From positions 5,704,001 to 5,768,000 of the forward strand of contig NZ_CP043450.1 of the NCBI RefSeq assembly GCF_003286415.2: a stretch of DNA of 64,000 bases. Reading direction: 5' to 3'. Source of the stretch: Mucilaginibacter rubeus. GTDB lineage: Bacteria > Bacteroidota > Bacteroidia > Sphingobacteriales > Sphingobacteriaceae. Below, piece by piece: positions 43,761 to 51,417 of the stretch (the stretch's first letter is position 1; the number at the start of each line of letters is the position of its first letter). Below the pieces are notes generated by a model. That model made no database searches. It was given only the letters and a program-made list of their open reading frames with translations, and had not been told where the DNA came from. A program made the position numbers and the translations under genes.

Positions 43761-44291
43761 ATGAACAAAATACTCAAGATAGCAGTTGTAGGCCCCGAAT
43801 CAACAGGCAAATCTACCATGTCTGAATATCTCGCGGCACATTACAATACAATAGCTGTGCCTGAGTATTCGCGTGAGTATTGCGCAAACCTCACAGGCGA
43901 TTGCACCTGGCAGGACGAAGTGAATATGTTCCACGGCCAGGTGGCACTCGAAAACAAACTCCTTCCACAAGCCAACGGTATTCTGATCTGCGATACTACT
44001 TTTTTAACGGTAAAAATCTGGAGCGAGGAAATGTTTGGTAACGCCCCACAGGAGGTACTTGACGAACTGCCGCGCCACCCCTATGACTTATACCTGCTCC
44101 TGGATATCGACATGCCCTGGCAGGATGATCCCTTACGTAACTTCCCTACCAAGCGGGAGTATTTCATGAACATTTGGCACCGCGAACTCCAGGCGCTTAA
44201 GGCTAACTACCTGGTAATATCAGGCTTAGGCCAGGAAAGATATGATAATGCCGTAAAGGCGATTGATAAGTATCTGAACCCTGATTTTTAG
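43761..44291 (+). CDS. NadR-like AAA ATPase / nucleoside kinase
   Basis: A 176-residue P-loop protein: Walker A GPESTGKSTMSEYLA, then VPEYSREYC and ICDTTFLTVKIWSEEMFGN, which match the C-terminal ribosylnicotinamide-kinase domain of NadR. It would phosphorylate nicotinamide riboside in NAD salvage. The DNA-binding and adenylyltransferase parts of the full NadR protein are absent, as is common in Bacteroidota for this stand-alone form. Its neighbours give no further hint; it lies between a repeat element and the ECF sigma operon. Confidence 0.8.
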   Translation: MNKILKIAVVGPESTGKSTMSEYLAAHYNTIAVPEYSREYCANLTGDCTWQDEVNMFHGQVALENKLLPQANGILICDTTFLTVKIWSEEMFGNAPQEVLDELPRHPYDLYLLLDIDMPWQDDPLRNFPTKREYFMNIWHRELQALKANYLVISGLGQERYDNAVKAIDKYLNPDF

Positions 44292-44591
44292 GATTAAAGG
44301 ATGACCAGGATGATGTGCAGATTTGTAGATGTGCAAATTTCAGATTTAAAGATTGAATAAAGATATCCATGCGGATATTATTTGCACCAAACAGCTTATT
44401 CGCATAACCGGACTCGGCTCATCATACCACCTTTTCAATTTGCACATCTGCACATCTAAAAATTTGCACATCTAAAATCCGCCCCAACTTAAAACTTTCA
44501 AAAAAATTATCAATAATTAAAAAAATATTTTTCACATACGTGCAACGTTGTAAAATGCGTTGCGTCTATTATCCTGAAGCTGGTCACAAAT
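44292..44591. other. Gap before the ECF sigma gene with repeated words
   Basis: Carries several copies of a short word, TTTGCACATCT or its parts (44316-44345 and 44436-44478), related to the sequence before radA at 38408. The right end holds a good ECF-type promoter. No gene is seen. Confidence 0.6.
44542..44566 (+). promoter_or_regulatory. ECF-sigma-type promoter of the sigma operon
   Basis: GCAAC (44542-44546), a 16-nt spacer, then CGTC (44563-44566) fit the ECF -35 (AAC core) and -10 (CGT core) pattern at the expected spacing. GCAACG and CGTTGC within it also form a short dyad. It would start transcription ~20 nt before the sigma start codon, so the sigma factor probably transcribes its own operon. 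Confidence 0.55.
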
Positions 44592-45152
44592 TTGGAAGCG
44601 ATATATATTGACAAACATTACAACCTGGTAATTGAGTGCAAGCAGGGAAGCAAAAAGGCCTGCTATGAGCTTTACCGTCTATATTCGAAAGCTATGCTGA
44701 ACGTGGCCTTTCGGATAGTGGGCGATATTGCCGAAGCGGAAGATGTGCTGCAGGAAGCTTTTGTGGATGCCTTTGCCAAGCTGAAGGATTTTAGGCAGGA
44801 TACCACATTTGGCCTCTGGCTTAAGCAAATCGTTGTTAACCGGTCAATCAATATGCTGCGCAAGCGCAAGCTTGAACTGGTTGAACTGGAAGACGGCCAC
44901 CTTGAAAATATTGCCGACGATGAAAGCTGGGACGATGAAGACATACAATACCAGGTTGCCCGGGTAAAAGAGGGCATGAAACTACTGCCCGATGGCTACC
45001 GCGTTGTATTATCGCTGTACCTGCTTGAAGGGTATGACCACGAAGAAATAGGACAAATATTGAACATATCAGAAAACACATCAAGAACCCAGTTTTTGAG
45101 AGCTAAAAGGAAGTTAATTGAAATTTTAAACAGGAAAGGAACAGTATCATGA
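44592..45152 (+). CDS. ECF RNA polymerase sigma factor
   Basis: A 186-residue sigma-70 factor of the extracytoplasmic group. Region 2 is CKQGSKKACYELYRLYSKAMLNVAFRIVGDIAEAEDVLQEAFVDAF; region 4 is LPDGYRVVLSLYLLEGYDHEEIGQILNISENTSRTQFLRAKRKL. The start is TTG at 44592; the first in-frame ATG is 33 codons in and would remove half of region 2. It overlaps the anti-sigma gene by 4 bp (ATGA), which in turn overlaps a DUF4097 gene, so three genes are co-transcribed. Likely responds to an envelope signal. Confidence 0.9.
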   Translation: MEAIYIDKHYNLVIECKQGSKKACYELYRLYSKAMLNVAFRIVGDIAEAEDVLQEAFVDAFAKLKDFRQDTTFGLWLKQIVVNRSINMLRKRKLELVELEDGHLENIADDESWDDEDIQYQVARVKEGMKLLPDGYRVVLSLYLLEGYDHEEIGQILNISENTSRTQFLRAKRKLIEILNRKGTVS

Positions 45153-45724
45153 GCAAGCGATTTGAAGATTTCATGCACGACAATAACGAAGAATTTAACG
45201 AGATAGAACCATCGGCAGATCTGTGGGGTAAAATTGAGGCGCAGCTCAATTTTTTGGACGAGGAAGATCAGCAACCCAAAAAGCGCGAAGCAAAGACTTT
45301 TTCGCTGGCCTTCGTACTAAAAGTAGCCGCGTCGGTGATCATCGTAATGGGGATAGGCTTCGGCATATATATACAAAGCCAGAAAGGCGTAAAAAGCGTT
45401 GACTTTGCAGCCATCAACCCCGAGTATGCGCAACAGCGGGTGCATTACGCGTCGCTTGTTGAAACCAAGCTTACCGAACTTAAATCAGCATCTAAAAACG
45501 ATCCACAGCTATACAAGGAGTTCAGCGCCGAGATAGCTAAAATGGATTCCACCTATAAAAAACTAAACAATGATTTAGCCACCAGCCCTAACCAGGAACG
45601 TGTTTTACGTGCAATGATCCGGAACCTGCAAATACAAACCGAGGTGCTAAACCAGCAATTAAATGTAATTGAACAGTTTAACCAGATGAAAAAGGAACAA
45701 AACAATGAAACTAAAAATATTTAG
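45149..45724 (+). CDS. Probable anti-sigma factor (single-pass membrane protein)
   Basis: A 191-residue protein: an acidic cytoplasmic N-terminus (FEDFMHDNNEEFNEIEPSADLWGKIEAQL), one membrane segment (SLAFVLKVAASVIIVMGIGFGIYI, ~50-73), and a periplasmic coiled-coil-like part to the end. This layout, and the 4-bp overlap with the sigma gene, is that of anti-sigma factors that hold an ECF factor at the membrane. No zinc-binding HxxxCxxC motif is present. The 3' end overlaps the DUF4097 gene by 20 bp. Confidence 0.72.
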   Translation: MSKRFEDFMHDNNEEFNEIEPSADLWGKIEAQLNFLDEEDQQPKKREAKTFSLAFVLKVAASVIIVMGIGFGIYIQSQKGVKSVDFAAINPEYAQQRVHYASLVETKLTELKSASKNDPQLYKEFSAEIAKMDSTYKKLNNDLATSPNQERVLRAMIRNLQIQTEVLNQQLNVIEQFNQMKKEQNNETKNI

Positions 45725-47168
45725 TCCGGCCCTGCTAACACTTATCGGCTTGTTAACCATAAGCACAGCAAACTTTGCACAGGTAAGTCCTGCAGCTCCT
45801 CCTCCTCCGGCAAAACCGGCATTACCACCCTCGCCGCCGCCTGCCGCTGAACTTAACGGCGACTGGACACCAGCTACCAATAGCAAGGAGTACCAGGAGA
45901 AAATGAAGGAGCTGAACGCCAAGATGCGCGATTTGCAAAAACAGATGAATAACCTGCGAATGCAGCAGCAAAAACAACTCCAGCTTAAAATGCAAAACAT
46001 GGTGCGCCTTAATAAGCAACTTGCTTTTAAATTTAAGGACAGCATGCGGTTCAAAAAGCTTGACTCCTTAAAGTTTAAAATGAAGTTTAAGGATTTTGAC
46101 AGCATGAAATTTGCCGACAAGTTTGAAAAACTGAGCCCTAATGTGAACTTCGGTTTCAAAAACTTCGACCAAAACTTCAGCTACAGTTACAATGGCGACG
46201 ATAGCTATGAAAAGCAGGTGCAAAACGGCGATATAGTTGAGAAAACCAAAACCTACAGTAAAAGTTACAGTATCGATGGCAATGATGTAATTAATATCGA
46301 TAACAAATATGGTAAAGTAACTGTGTTTACCTGGGCAAAAAGTGAAGTAAAGGTTGATGTACAAATTGTGGTAGGTGCTAATGATGAAGATAAGGTGCAA
46401 AAAATGCTGGACGCGGTAAGCATCAAGGATAGCAAAGATGGCTCAGGTGTTTCTTTCAGAACATCTATTAACCAGGGAGATAGCGACAATGATGGTGGTA
46501 TCTGGGGATCGTTATTTGGCAAAAAAAATGCGTTCCGTAAAATGGAGATCAATTATACGGTGTATATGCCTGCCAGGAACCCGCTTACCATCAACAACAA
46601 ATATGGCAATACAGAGTTACCTGATCTTAGCGGCAAGCTCAATATCAATAACTCATATGGAAGCTTTCGTGCAAAAGCGCTGACTAATCCCGGCAATCAA
46701 ATCAGGGTAAGATACGGCAGTGCCACTATTGAAACCTTAACAGGAAGCGACCTTGATGTGGCCTACGGTAGCCTTAGTCTTGGCGATTGCGATAAGCTGA
46801 ATGCCGATGTAAGCTATGGCTCAGCAAAAATCGGCCGCATTACTACGTCAGGCAATATCAACGTAAAGTTTAGCGGTGCTTTGAATATTGGCGAGGTTGA
46901 TAAAAATGTGAAAAACCTTTCTGTTAATTCATCATATTCAAGCGTAAAGCTGGGAGTAAACGATGGGCAGAATGCCGATTTCGATATTACTGTACACTAT
47001 GGCAGCTTCAATTACAACGGCCATGATGTTAACATCACCAGTAAAACCCCTGCCGATGGCGAGCGTGGCTTTAACCCCACTAAAACCTACAAGGGCCATT
47101 TAGGCAAAGGTGGCAGCGATAAAACTATTACCATCAGCACCAGCTATGGTAGTGTAAGCTTTGATTAA
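45705..47168 (+). CDS. DUF4097 family beta-strand-repeat protein
   Basis: A 487-residue exported protein. Signal peptide ending ANFAQ, a Pro/Ala-rich linker, a Lys/Met-rich coiled coil (~60-140), then a long array of short beta strands typical of DUF4097 (INIDNKYGKVTVFTW, LTINNKYGNTELPD, LNINNSYGSFRAKA, LDVAYGSLSLGD), which predict a beta-helix or filament. Family function is unknown. As the third gene of a sigma / anti-sigma operon it may be the sensor or the main output of that system. The NxYGS/T strand motif recurs about eight times. Confidence 0.85.
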   Translation: MKLKIFSPALLTLIGLLTISTANFAQVSPAAPPPPAKPALPPSPPPAAELNGDWTPATNSKEYQEKMKELNAKMRDLQKQMNNLRMQQQKQLQLKMQNMVRLNKQLAFKFKDSMRFKKLDSLKFKMKFKDFDSMKFADKFEKLSPNVNFGFKNFDQNFSYSYNGDDSYEKQVQNGDIVEKTKTYSKSYSIDGNDVINIDNKYGKVTVFTWAKSEVKVDVQIVVGANDEDKVQKMLDAVSIKDSKDGSGVSFRTSINQGDSDNDGGIWGSLFGKKNAFRKMEINYTVYMPARNPLTINNKYGNTELPDLSGKLNINNSYGSFRAKALTNPGNQIRVRYGSATIETLTGSDLDVAYGSLSLGDCDKLNADVSYGSAKIGRITTSGNINVKFSGALNIGEVDKNVKNLSVNSSYSSVKLGVNDGQNADFDITVHYGSFNYNGHDVNITSKTPADGERGFNPTKTYKGHLGKGGSDKTITISTSYGSVSFD

Positions 47169-47190
47169 ACATTATAAATAACCCCATTTT

Positions 47191-47230
47191 AAACGGCGCA
47201 TTGTTATGATCTAACAATGCGCCGTTTTTT
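47191..47230 (+). terminator. Strong intrinsic terminator after the sigma operon
   Basis: AAACGGCGCATTGTTA pairs with TAACAATGCGCCGTTT (16 bp) around a 5-nt loop and runs into TTTTTT. Confidence 0.92.
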
Positions 47231-47294
47231 ATTGCTTTACCGGCTCTTGCAAATCTGCCACAGCCCTCATAGCTTTGGAGCAAACATCTCCCCT

Positions 47295-48233
47295 ATGCAC
47301 CACCAGGACAATGAAAAGCAGATCTTTAATACCCTTTATGATCAATACAAGCACCTGGGCTTGCCGCTTGAACTTATAAAGCATACCGATTTTACGGTTT
47401 TCAACCTGAAAGATATAAACCAGCCTACGCCGTTTAAATCGCCGTTGAGCAGGCTTAATTTTTTTGTTTTTGCCTTTATTAAAAGCGGGGATGGTGATTA
47501 TACCATTGATGAGCATAATTATAAACTGCAGCCACGAGCCATCTACTTTACCAATCCGGGGCATTTTCGCTCCTTTAATTGGGAGCACATAGGCGATGTT
47601 TACCTGTTTACATTGAGCGAATCATTCCTGAAGGAAAACGTTTATGCCAATATTTTTGATGAGTTCTCTTTTTTGCTGGCCGAAACATTTCCGGCACGGG
47701 TAGTTAGTCCGGATGTTTTTGATGAGTTTGATATTTTGTATCATCAAATATTGAGAGAGTATAACTCAAACAGCCCTTACCGCTATCGCATTATCGGCAA
47801 CCTGTTTGTAGTGGTGCTGTTAAAATTTAAGGAATATTTCTGGCAGGATTATAACCCGATATATGAAGGAAACCGCAGTTCGGAAATTGTAAAGAACTTT
47901 AAACGCCTACTCGAGAAACACTACCGCGATCTTAGCAGCGGCATAGCCGAACAAGCCTTTCGCGTGCAGGATTATGCCGATGCACAAAGTCTGCACCCCA
48001 ATTACCTGAGTAATGTCATCAAAATAAAAACCGGCAAAACCATCAGCACCTGGATAGCCGAAAAAACCATTTCCGAAGCCAAGGCGCTACTGCAAAATTC
48101 AAAACTTTCCATTAAGGAGATCGCTTTCAGGCTTGGCTTTTCTGAAGCAACACATTTCAGCAATTACTTTAAAAAGCATACCGATACGTCGCCGGTTCTA
48201 TTCAGGAAGGGCTATGGCACCGTTACTTCATAA
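47295..48233 (+). CDS. AraC family transcriptional regulator
   Basis: A 312-residue regulator. The C-terminal double helix-turn-helix (DAQSLHPNYLSNVIKIKTGKTISTWI ... SIKEIAFRLGFSEATHFSNYFKKH) is diagnostic. The N-terminal part is a cupin-like effector domain (YTIDEHNYKLQPRAIYFTNPGH). I start at the ATG 47295 (MHHQDNEKQ); a frame open from 47217 would start inside the preceding terminator. What it senses is unknown. It is followed directly by the tandem duplication. Confidence 0.88.
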   Translation: MHHQDNEKQIFNTLYDQYKHLGLPLELIKHTDFTVFNLKDINQPTPFKSPLSRLNFFVFAFIKSGDGDYTIDEHNYKLQPRAIYFTNPGHFRSFNWEHIGDVYLFTLSESFLKENVYANIFDEFSFLLAETFPARVVSPDVFDEFDILYHQILREYNSNSPYRYRIIGNLFVVVLLKFKEYFWQDYNPIYEGNRSSEIVKNFKRLLEKHYRDLSSGIAEQAFRVQDYADAQSLHPNYLSNVIKIKTGKTISTWIAEKTISEAKALLQNSKLSIKEIAFRLGFSEATHFSNYFKKHTDTSPVLFRKGYGTVTS

Positions 48234-48352
48234 TTTGAATATTATTATTTCTCTAAACTGTTGTTCATGCCTTTAAGGTAACTATCCAAAAGCAATAATA
48301 AGCGTAGCATCATATACCCCCTCGAAACAACTTGTAAACGGCTTACCAATTT

Positions 48353-48508
48353 GCGCCATTAGGCGCTACCTGTTTGTAGAACATTATTTTGCATAATCAT
48401 TTGCGCCGTTAGGTGCTACCCGATATGCGCATACATTAGCGCCATGCAGAAGGGTAGCACCTAACGGTGCACAATTATTTTGCTACAAACAGGTATCCCC
48501 TATGGGGA
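48353..48508. repeat. Nested-palindrome hairpin element (copy A)
   Basis: Four short palindromes (GCGCCATTAGGCGC, GCGCCGTTAGGTGC, GCACCTAACGGTGC, TCCCCTATGGGGA) are arranged symmetrically, with CTACCTGTTTGTAG next to the first and CTACAAACAGG before the last. The left and right halves can pair into one long hairpin. The CTACAAACA word links it to the element at 6349-6502. The second copy is at 48838-49006. Confidence 0.75.
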
Positions 48509-48576
48509 ATTAAGAATTTCACAGACACATATAATAATGACACTAATACCAAACAGACGCAAACATGACTGACAAA

Positions 48577-48604
48577 AAAAGGGAGACCATTTGATCTCCC
48601 TTTT
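48577..48604 (-). terminator. Duplicated copy of the peptidase terminator
   Basis: AAAAGGGAGA / TCTCCCTTTT, identical in the stem to the hairpin at 49075-49102. It lies behind no intact gene. Confidence 0.7.
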
Positions 48605-48628
48605 AATTTATTTTTCAAATCCTCACAA

Positions 48629-48702
48629 TTATCTTCCTCCCAGAGGGCATTTAGCTTTCAGGTACTGTGTAAACAGGGTACGTAAATGCTATGTTGTGCC
48701 TT
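48629..48702 (-). pseudogene. Dead 3' fragment of the DPP-IV-type peptidase gene
   Basis: The minus strand matches the last 24 codons and stop of the peptidase gene ending at 49126. Three changes are seen: GAG to TAG (a stop, in G-T-T-[stop]-H-L), CAC to CAT (silent), and CCG to CTG (P to L in CPPGGR). It cannot be expressed and marks copy A as the broken copy. Confidence 0.85.
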
Positions 48703-48715
48703 GTACTGTTTCTTC

Positions 48716-49199
48716 GTAATTTGAATTTTATGTTCCACTAAACTGCCGTTCATGCCTTTAAGGTAACTATCCAAAAGCTATAATAAGCGTAGCATCATAT
48801 CCCCCCTCGAAACAACTTGTAAACGGCTTACCGATTTGCGCCATTAGGCGCTACCTGTTTGTAGAACATTATTTCGCAGAATCATTTGCGCCGTTAGGTG
48901 CTACCCAATATACGCGTACAATTAGTCTTATGCAGAGGGGTAGCACCTAACAGTGCACAAGTTATAACCTGTTACTTTTACTACAAACAGGTATCCCCTA
49001 CGGGGAATTAAGAATTTCACAAACATCTATAATGGCGACACCAACAACAAACTCTAGCAAATATGACTGACAAAAAAAGGGAGACCATTTGATCTCCCTT
49101 TTAATTTTCTTTCAAATCTTCACAATTATCTTCCTCCCGGAGGGCATTTAGCTTTCAGGTACTGTGTAAACAGGGTACGTAAGTGCTCTGTTGTGCCTT
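48716..49199. repeat. Tandem duplication, copy B (original, joined to the peptidase gene)
   Basis: Matches copy A from GTAATTTGAA to GTTGTGCCTT. The offset between copies is 485 bp at the left and 498 bp at the right, because of small insertions in the middle. It contains the palindrome element 48838-49006, the working terminator of the peptidase gene and that gene's last 24 codons. Confidence 0.85.
49075..49102 (-). terminator. Intrinsic terminator of the DPP-IV-type peptidase gene
   Basis: A perfect 10-bp stem AAAAGGGAGA / TCTCCCTTTT with an 8-nt loop and a run of seven T on the minus strand, 24 bp past the stop. Confidence 0.85.
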
Positions 49200-51309
49200 C
49201 GCCTTCTGATATCGAGTGTGTACGGTTAGGATATGACATCAGTTGAAACTGCCTGTTGTATTTTATCAACTCGTCAATTAACAACTCGGCGTTTTTGTAG
49301 TGTACGTTATCATCGCCGGTACCGTGGATATAAAGCAAGTTACCTTTCAGGTTTTTAGCATAAGTAATCGGCGAGCCTTTTATAAATGCCGCACGACCAG
49401 CCTCATCGGTAGGCACACCCATGTAGCGTTCCTGGTAAATATTATCGTAAGTAAGCTGCGAACCAACAGCCGCCACAGCGATACCCGTTTTGTATATATC
49501 ACCGTACTGGAACATCAGGTTAAGGGTTGACGAACCGCCACCGCTCCAGCCGTGTACCGCAATACGGGTTGAGTCCACAAAAGGCCATTTGATGATCTCT
49601 TTGGCAGCCATCGCCTGGTCGCGGATATTGATGATACCAATATTTTTGTAGATAGCTTTGCGCCATGCAGTACCTTTAGGGGCCGGAGCGCCACGACCTT
49701 CAACCGACATGTAAATATACCCGTCATCGGCCATACTGCCTTCATACAGCCTGTTATGGCCTGTACCCCAAGTATCGGTTACGGTTTGTCCTGCTGGTTC
49801 ACCATAAACGGTAAACAGTACAGGGTATTTTTTATTAGGGTCGAAATTGATTGGCTTCATCATCCAGCCATCCATTTCAATGCCATCAACCGTTTTAACC
49901 TTGAAAAACTCGGGCTTATTTTTAGTGTCTTTATCAACGGTTATTACAGTACCGGTAATATGTTTGTGTTCAGGCAAACTAACTACCTCGCTTTGCGGAC
50001 GGGTGTAACTGTTGTTGAAATTATGCAGCGCTACTTTGCCGTTAGGCGAAATATCATAGCTATGCGTTCCCGGTTCATCAGCAGGCGAAACACGTTCGGC
50101 CTTACCACCGCTTAATTTTATTTTGTACAGATATTTTTGAGTAGCATTATCAGGCGATGCGATGAAGTATACATATCCCAAAGCTTCATCAATCATGTCG
50201 ATGCCAATCACATCATAGTTACCTTTAGTGATCAGGCTTTCCTTGCCTTCGCGGGTTACTTTATATAAATGGCGCCATCCATCTTTTTCGCTCAGCCATA
50301 AAAAGCTTTTACCTTTTTCAATCCAGCCCCAACCCACAGGGTCGCCGCCGGCTACACGGGCTTTAACATCAATCCATGAATCATTGTGCTCCTCACGGAT
50401 AGAACGAGTTGTACCGTTTGATACATTACCGATAAATACACGGCTTTCGTTTTGGGCACGGTTCAGTTGCTCCAGGATAATTTCGTTTGAGTTATCGGCC
50501 CATTCCATGTTAGGGATATAATGCTGCACGGCATCGCCCGGAACATTGATCCAGGTAGTTTTACCGGTTGCGGTGTTAACCACGCCAACTTTGCATGAGC
50601 TTGGATCTTCGCCTGCTACAGGATACTCAACAGGTACCACAAACGGATAAACCGAATCGGTAGTGTTAAGCATCAGGTAAGTTTTGATCTTGCTGGCGTC
50701 CAATTGCCAGTATGCTATTGATTTGCTATCCGGCGACCAGCGGAAACCATCGCGACAACCAAACTCTTCTTCATAAGCCCAGTCAAAAGTACCGTTAATG
50801 AGCTTTTGAGTACCATCGGTGGTTAATTGTTTAACCGAACCGTCAGCCAGGTCTTCCATGTAAATGTTATGACCGCTTACATAAGCCGCCTTGTTGCCAT
50901 CAGGCGAAAACTTAGCAAACATCAAAGATGATTCGGGCAGGTTTTTACCCAACTGCCAAAGTTTTTTAGTGTTTGAATCATAAACCCAGTAATCACCACG
51001 GGTATCATAGCGCCATACCTTTTTGGTGTTGGTGTTGATAAGCACTTTTTTGTTATCCTCACTCACGGTAAACCTTTTAACGCTGATAGGCGATTTACCT
51101 GCAGGGGTCAGTTCTTGCTTAGTGATAAAAACAGTTTTTTTAGAGGTGTCACGCGCGTCGATCATGATGATCTGTCCGCCGGTGATGCGGTAGTATTGGT
51201 TGCCGTCTTTTGTCCAGTTAACACCGGTACGCTGCGCGTGAGCGGTATTTTGCTGGATAATTAACAGTAGTGCGGTAAGGAAAGTTAATCCCGAACGGTA
51301 AAATTTCAT
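49126..51309 (-). CDS. Prolyl oligopeptidase family serine peptidase, DPP-IV type (S9)
   Basis: A 727-residue exported enzyme. I start at the ATG 51309 (MKFYRSGLTF); another lies two codons earlier. A signal peptide ending AHAQ is followed by a DPPIV_N beta-propeller (~50-470) and a C-terminal alpha/beta hydrolase with the nucleophile S589 in GWSGGG, the aspartate in HGTGDDNVHYKN and the histidine in NRTHSISEG. Such enzymes remove X-Pro or X-Ala dipeptides from peptides. The terminal codons are duplicated, in broken form, 0.5 kb downstream. It is divergent from the serine hydrolase gene. Confidence 0.93.
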   Translation of the reverse strand: MKFYRSGLTFLTALLLIIQQNTAHAQRTGVNWTKDGNQYYRITGGQIIMIDARDTSKKTVFITKQELTPAGKSPISVKRFTVSEDNKKVLINTNTKKVWRYDTRGDYWVYDSNTKKLWQLGKNLPESSLMFAKFSPDGNKAAYVSGHNIYMEDLADGSVKQLTTDGTQKLINGTFDWAYEEEFGCRDGFRWSPDSKSIAYWQLDASKIKTYLMLNTTDSVYPFVVPVEYPVAGEDPSSCKVGVVNTATGKTTWINVPGDAVQHYIPNMEWADNSNEIILEQLNRAQNESRVFIGNVSNGTTRSIREEHNDSWIDVKARVAGGDPVGWGWIEKGKSFLWLSEKDGWRHLYKVTREGKESLITKGNYDVIGIDMIDEALGYVYFIASPDNATQKYLYKIKLSGGKAERVSPADEPGTHSYDISPNGKVALHNFNNSYTRPQSEVVSLPEHKHITGTVITVDKDTKNKPEFFKVKTVDGIEMDGWMMKPINFDPNKKYPVLFTVYGEPAGQTVTDTWGTGHNRLYEGSMADDGYIYMSVEGRGAPAPKGTAWRKAIYKNIGIINIRDQAMAAKEIIKWPFVDSTRIAVHGWSGGGSSTLNLMFQYGDIYKTGIAVAAVGSQLTYDNIYQERYMGVPTDEAGRAAFIKGSPITYAKNLKGNLLYIHGTGDDNVHYKNAELLIDELIKYNRQFQLMSYPNRTHSISEGEGTTEHLRTLFTQYLKAKCPPGGR

Positions 51310-51417
51310 ATACATTAAGTTTGAATTAATAGAGCAACGCTATTTTTATTTATTAGATAACGTCACTGTAAATTTTGCGTTAAATTAGCACAATAAAGAA
51401 ATCTAAAGCCCTCTGTA

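Larger units (their letters stand above)
48230..48702. repeat. Tandem duplication, copy A
   Basis: This ~473-bp stretch matches copy B (48716-49199) along its length at roughly 90% or better by eye. It starts at the AraC stop and ends GTTGTGCCTT, where homology stops. It holds a nested-palindrome element, a terminator hairpin and a dead 3' fragment of the DPP-IV-type peptidase gene. Because copy B is joined to the intact peptidase gene, copy A is the derived one. Confidence 0.85.

Noticed and set aside
47217..47294. An earlier start for the AraC regulator at 47217
   Set aside because: It would begin inside the terminator hairpin of the sigma operon.
48230..49125. Possible small RNA or CRISPR-like array in the repetitive region
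   Set aside because: The repeats are two long tandem copies with internal palindromes, not short repeats separated by unique spacers, and no cas genes are near.
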